Of a DNA stretch of 64,000 nt, positions 63,736 through 64,000 are shown piece after piece (position 1 is the first letter of the stretch; every line of letters starts with the position of its first letter). Origin of the DNA: Aquila chrysaetos chrysaetos (taxonomy: Eukaryota > Chordata > Aves > Accipitriformes > Accipitridae). The notes under the pieces are model-generated. The model was not told the DNA's origin. It searched no databases and saw nothing but the letters and a program-made list of their open reading frames with translations. Where the stretch lies: positions 81,415 through 145,414 of the forward strand of contig NW_024470396.1 in the NCBI RefSeq assembly GCF_900496995.4, written 5' to 3'. The position numbers and the translations under genes are program-made.

Positions 63736-64000
63736 AAAGCAGCGCTGGGCCGGGGGAGCGCAAGTGGGTGCAGGTGCGGATGTTTTGGAGAGTTTGGGTG
63801 GAAATGCGGCATTTTAAGACAGACGAAAGATTGCTGGCAAAGGAAGATGGATTGAGAGAGGAGATAACTGGGGGAAAAGAAAAGGAAAAATCAAGAGTGA
63901 AGATAAACCTTGGCAGGGAGCAAGATAACGGCTTGAAGAGAGAAATGAGGGAGTTAATTTTTTTCCCCCAGCGGCCCCGGCTGGGGGAAAAAAAAAAAAG

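Larger units (their letters stand above)
58825..64000 (-). ncRNA. MALAT1: MALAT1 long non-coding RNA, 3' part (5' end outside the window)
   Basis: The locus is placed by its 3' module (58,825-58,967) and by position: SCYL1 lies next downstream on the same strand, as in mammals. The approximately 5 kb upstream of the module has no protein-coding exon and a composition unlike the rest of the window: A/G-rich on the minus strand, with long A and T runs and internal repeats (59,329-59,990, 62,148-62,918, 62,395-62,575, 63,060-63,730). No splice sites are needed, in keeping with the largely unspliced MALAT1. The transcript start is not visible and may lie beyond 64,000. The extent of the body is inferred; NEAT1-like identity is an alternative because the small RNA also resembles menRNA. 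Confidence 0.8.

Overview
The window reads as bird nuclear DNA from a GC-rich, gene-dense microchromosome. Evidence for a bird: CR1 LINE copies with the typical ATTCTATG 3' tail, an alpharetrovirus-type solo LTR, a betaretrovirus-like provirus and LTRs of avian type. Evidence for a microchromosome: tiny introns filled with G/C-rich minisatellites, and a gene order resembling human 11q13. The species cannot be named from the sequence.

Layout. Positions 1-19,000 are gene-poor and repeat-rich. They hold a duplicated multi-block unit (180-2,300 and 2,690-3,530) with a solo LTR in one copy only, a 4.8-kb defective minus-strand provirus nested inside a CR1 copy (3,653-8,474), a 5' CR1 fragment with a broken ORF1 (10,010-11,395), seven copies of a 173-bp repeat, and further LTR-type sequence. 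Positions 19,400-57,300 are packed with genes: OTUB1 (+), a likely last exon of MACROD1 (-), FLRT1 (+), STIP1 (+), FERMT3 (+), TRPT1 (-) and SCYL1 (-). Exons were placed by splice sites and by recognisable protein sequence. OTUB1 comes out at 270 codons and STIP1 at 542 codons once three one-base homopolymer slips are allowed for, both close to the mammalian lengths.

The most interesting region is 58,800-64,000. On the minus strand, upstream of SCYL1 and in the same orientation as in mammals, lies the complete 3'-end module of a MALAT1-class nuclear lncRNA: U-rich motif 1, a conserved stem-loop, U-rich motif 2, a genomically encoded A-rich tract, then a 60-nt tRNA-like cloverleaf (mascRNA/menRNA type). 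About 5 kb of non-coding, purine-rich, internally repetitive sequence upstream of it (59,000-64,000) is the probable body of this transcript, whose 5' end lies outside the window. From memory, MALAT1 was reported as not found in early bird assemblies, so this looks like a bird orthologue.

A recurrent theme is one-base slips in G, C, A or T runs that break otherwise well-conserved exons (FLRT1, STIP1, FERMT3, TRPT1, SCYL1). These look like assembly errors rather than dead genes. A second theme is intron growth by minisatellites, including tandem duplication of intron-exon junctions in STIP1 and FERMT3.
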